Assembly: GCA_938003515.1 (NCBI GenBank)
Contig: CALKYL010000125.1
Coordinates: forward strand, 1 to 7,171
Length of the DNA stretch: 7,171 bases
From: an uncultured bacterium
GTDB taxonomy: Bacteria; Planctomycetota; UBA1135; UBA2386
Direction: 5' to 3'
Positions within the stretch are counted from its first letter, which is position 1, and each line of letters starts with the position of its first letter. Made by a program: the position numbers and the translations under genes. This document shows positions 6,401 through 7,171 of this stretch, in pieces. The notes beneath the pieces are model-generated. The model saw only the letters and a program-made list of their open reading frames with translations, made no database searches and was not told where the DNA came from.

Positions 6401-6565
6401 ATCGTGCTCGTCGCCGGCATGGCGATCGGCACGGTGTTCACGCTGTTCGTCGTGCCGGTGTTCTACCTGCTGCTCGCCGCCGACCACAAGGCGGCCGCCG
6501 AGGCCGGCGATCCGCTCGCGGACTCCTCGGCGAAGGCCAACGAACCCGTCCCGGAGCTCGTCTGA
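3452..6565 (+). CDS. RND multidrug efflux pump, inner-membrane subunit (HAE1 family)
   Basis: The 1037-residue product is a proton-driven, trimeric inner-membrane exporter of the AcrB/MexB type, full length for the family. TM1 lies at about 11-30, followed by a large periplasmic porter loop (about 35-330). TM2-TM6 follow, with TM4 reading VGLVVDDAIVVVENVERH, where D402 and D403 correspond to the proton-relay aspartates Asp407/Asp408 of AcrB. TM7 is near 528-545, the second porter/docking loop spans about 550-850, and TM8-TM12 end the protein. TM10 reads VGLIAKNGILIVEFAN, with K920 matching AcrB Lys940, and RLRPVLMTTAA supplies R952, matching AcrB Arg971. All key relay residues are therefore present and the pump should be active. 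GFGGMV and PRLDPPLPTSGQ in the second loop suggest the MexK/TriC-like side of the family rather than close AcrB relatives, an impression rather than a proven placement. It lies between its adaptor (ATGA overlap) and its outer-membrane factor (TGATG overlap). Substrates cannot be read from sequence. Confidence 0.95.
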   Translation: MKAITDVFVRHPVLALVVNLMLILVGVRVTTTLPVQQYPSLDSASVLITTVYTGASAETVRGFLTTPIERAVSAFGGIDHIESESRQGVSIVTIRLELGYDTTKALAEVTARLQQVRSELPSEAEPPTIDVQRADRPYASFYISFTSEQRSLSQVTDYLVRNVQPQLGTIAGVQRVTVEAGRPLAMRVWIDPDKLAALGLAPGDVYAAIQRNNYLAAVGQTKGNLVQVNLLADTDLRSVEEFEQLIVRDRDGAIVRMSDVARVELGAEEADFMAKYNQKPAVYLGVWPLVGANEIDVQAALVAEMDLLRAGLPPDLEMELAYDGTVFMRDALHEISITLIETICIVGLIVFLFLGSVRTALVPLVAMPVSLIGAAVVMAAFGFSLNLLTILAIVLSVGLVVDDAIVVVENVERHVRMGKGKLAAAAEAARELVGPIIAMTITLAAVYTPIGFQGGLTGALFLEFAITLAAAVLVSGFVAITLSPIMSAWFVSPHDKQPRLTNLVNSVFDRIRDVYTRLLDGALAIRWAVVAAALLVALAAYPLYQGSNRELAPIEDQSHVSLFFDVAPDATLEAVDAASREVVAAVNQLDETRFMWSLVADWGGFGGMVAKDWKQRQRATQELYPQLFGMVSMVPGVRVFPRLDPPLPTSGQHDVELVLQSSQPLESLLQTTMAVVGAGWQSGKFFYVDTNLKVDRPEARVQVDRERVADLGMDLATVGRELGALLGGGYVNRFNWFDRSYKVIPQIGREDRATVGPLLDLKIKTPEGELVPVSSFVTIEQIAAPRTLNRFQQRNAVKIFGGLAPGVTKEEGLVVLEQAARAVAGPGVTLDYAGESRQIRTEGSALVTTLGFAILLVYLVLAAQFKSFRDPLIVLLGSVPLTISAALLFPFLGVQLPAATVTINVYTQVGLITLVGLIAKNGILIVEFANTLQQRGLAKLDALREAAATRLRPVLMTTAATIFGHILLVFVAGPGAAARNSIGIVLVAGMAIGTVFTLFVVPVFYLLLAADHKAAAEAGDPLADSSAKANEPVPELV
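6553..6556 (+). promoter_or_regulatory. Ribosome binding site for the outer-membrane factor
   Basis: GGAG lies 8 nt before the ATG at 6565, within the last codons of the pump gene. It supports this start and the stop-start overlap TGATG. Confidence 0.5.
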
Positions 6566-7171
6566 TGACCGCCACGATCCCGACCCAGCGGCTCGCGTTC
6601 GCGCTCGCCGCGCTCTGCCTGGCGCCCGCGTGCACCGTCGGGCCCGACTACGAGGCGCCGACGCTCGACCTGCCGGCGGCGTTCCACGAGACCCGCACGG
6701 CGGGCCTCGTCGACGGCGCGCCGGCCGACGACGCGTGGTGGCGCGCGTTCGACGACCCGACCCTGACCGAACTGGTCGAACGCGCGCTGACGCAGAACCT
6801 CGACCTGCGCGCGAGCCTCGCGCGGCTCGCGTCGGCGCGCGCCCAGCGCGGCGTCGCCGCCGCCGACCGCGTGCCGTCGGTCGACGCGAACGGCAGCTAC
6901 ACCTACCGCGACGAGAGCCGCAACACCCCGTTCGGCGCGTTCATCCCGCGCACCGACATCCACCAGGTGACCTTCGACGCCGCCTGGGAGCTCGACCTGT
7001 TGGGACGGGTGCGCCGCTCGGTCGAGGCCGCCGACGCCGACCTCGCCGCCAGCGAGGCCGACGTGCGCGCCGCGGCGCTCTCGGTCACCGCCGAGGTCGC
7101 GCGAGCCTACGTCGACCTGGGCGCGGCCCAGCGCCGGCTCGCGATCGCGCGCGAGAACCTCGGGCTGCAGG
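6565..7171 (+). CDS. Outer-membrane efflux lipoprotein, NodT/TolC family (3' end outside window)
   Basis: The first 202 residues of an outer-membrane factor are present; the family is usually 450-500 residues, so more than half lies beyond the window. The N-terminus is a lipoprotein signal: hydrophobic LAFALAALCLAPA followed by C23, with the CTVGPDYEAP start typical of NodT-family channels (CxVGPDYxxP). Then come DDAWWRAFDDPTLTELVERA (residues 55-74) and NLDLRASLARLASARAQ (78-94), the first long periplasmic helix. A beta-hairpin segment containing SYTYRDESRN follows, and then FDAAWELDLLGRVRRSVEAA (137-156), with the family's conserved W-E-(L/I)-D-(L/I)-x-G. It forms a trimeric channel through the outer membrane and completes the tripartite pump. 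Its start overlaps the pump stop by one base (TGATG), so the three genes are one transcript. The lipobox (A-P-A before C23) is slightly off consensus, but the context makes lipidation likely. Confidence 0.93.
   Translation, partial: MTATIPTQRLAFALAALCLAPACTVGPDYEAPTLDLPAAFHETRTAGLVDGAPADDAWWRAFDDPTLTELVERALTQNLDLRASLARLASARAQRGVAAADRVPSVDANGSYTYRDESRNTPFGAFIPRTDIHQVTFDAAWELDLLGRVRRSVEAADADLAASEADVRAAALSVTAEVARAYVDLGAAQRRLAIARENLGLQ

Noticed and set aside
5240..6487. Minus-strand open frame (415 codons) opposite the pump
   Set aside because: Same low-complexity charged composition; it is the complement of conserved transmembrane segments of the RND pump.

Overview
The window is very GC-rich. 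It has the strongly GC-biased third codon positions and tight gene overlaps of a high-GC Gram-negative bacterium. The Gram-negative assignment rests on a complete tripartite RND efflux module with periplasmic adaptor, inner-membrane pump and outer-membrane factor. The phylum (a proteobacterium, a myxobacterium-like lineage or other) cannot be settled from the sequence.

Left part (1-982, minus strand): two unrelated protein remnants are joined. From 982 down to about 515 lies the N-terminal half of an ABC transporter ATPase, with Walker A and Q-loop. Its homology ends exactly where the LSGGQ signature should be. From about 510 down to the window edge a different reading frame encodes the C-terminal tail of an isoleucyl-tRNA synthetase. 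Neither the rest of the ATPase nor the catalytic part of the synthetase is present, so this is either a true deletion/rearrangement junction or an assembly chimera.

Middle (1077-2123, plus strand): a small three-helix membrane protein of unknown function, then a TetR-family repressor resembling NemR. The repressor gene has a readable promoter (TTGCAC, 17 nt, TATAGA). Its -10 box overlaps a TAGACC-N4-GGTCTA operator only a few bases before the preferred ATG, so the mRNA leader would be extremely short.

Right part (2253-7171, plus strand): an operon for a membrane-fusion protein, an RND (HAE1-type) pump and a NodT/TolC-type outer-membrane lipoprotein, the last cut by the window end. The genes overlap as ATGA and TGATG. 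A second, imperfect copy of the operator lies 18 bp before the adaptor start and shares an 11-bp identical block with the first. The simplest model is that the NemR-like repressor controls itself and the pump, with conserved cysteines sensing electrophilic or oxidising compounds. I see no phage, CRISPR, tRNA, rRNA or insertion sequence. The most unusual points are the broken ABC/IleRS junction and the pairing of a NemR-like sensor with an RND pump.
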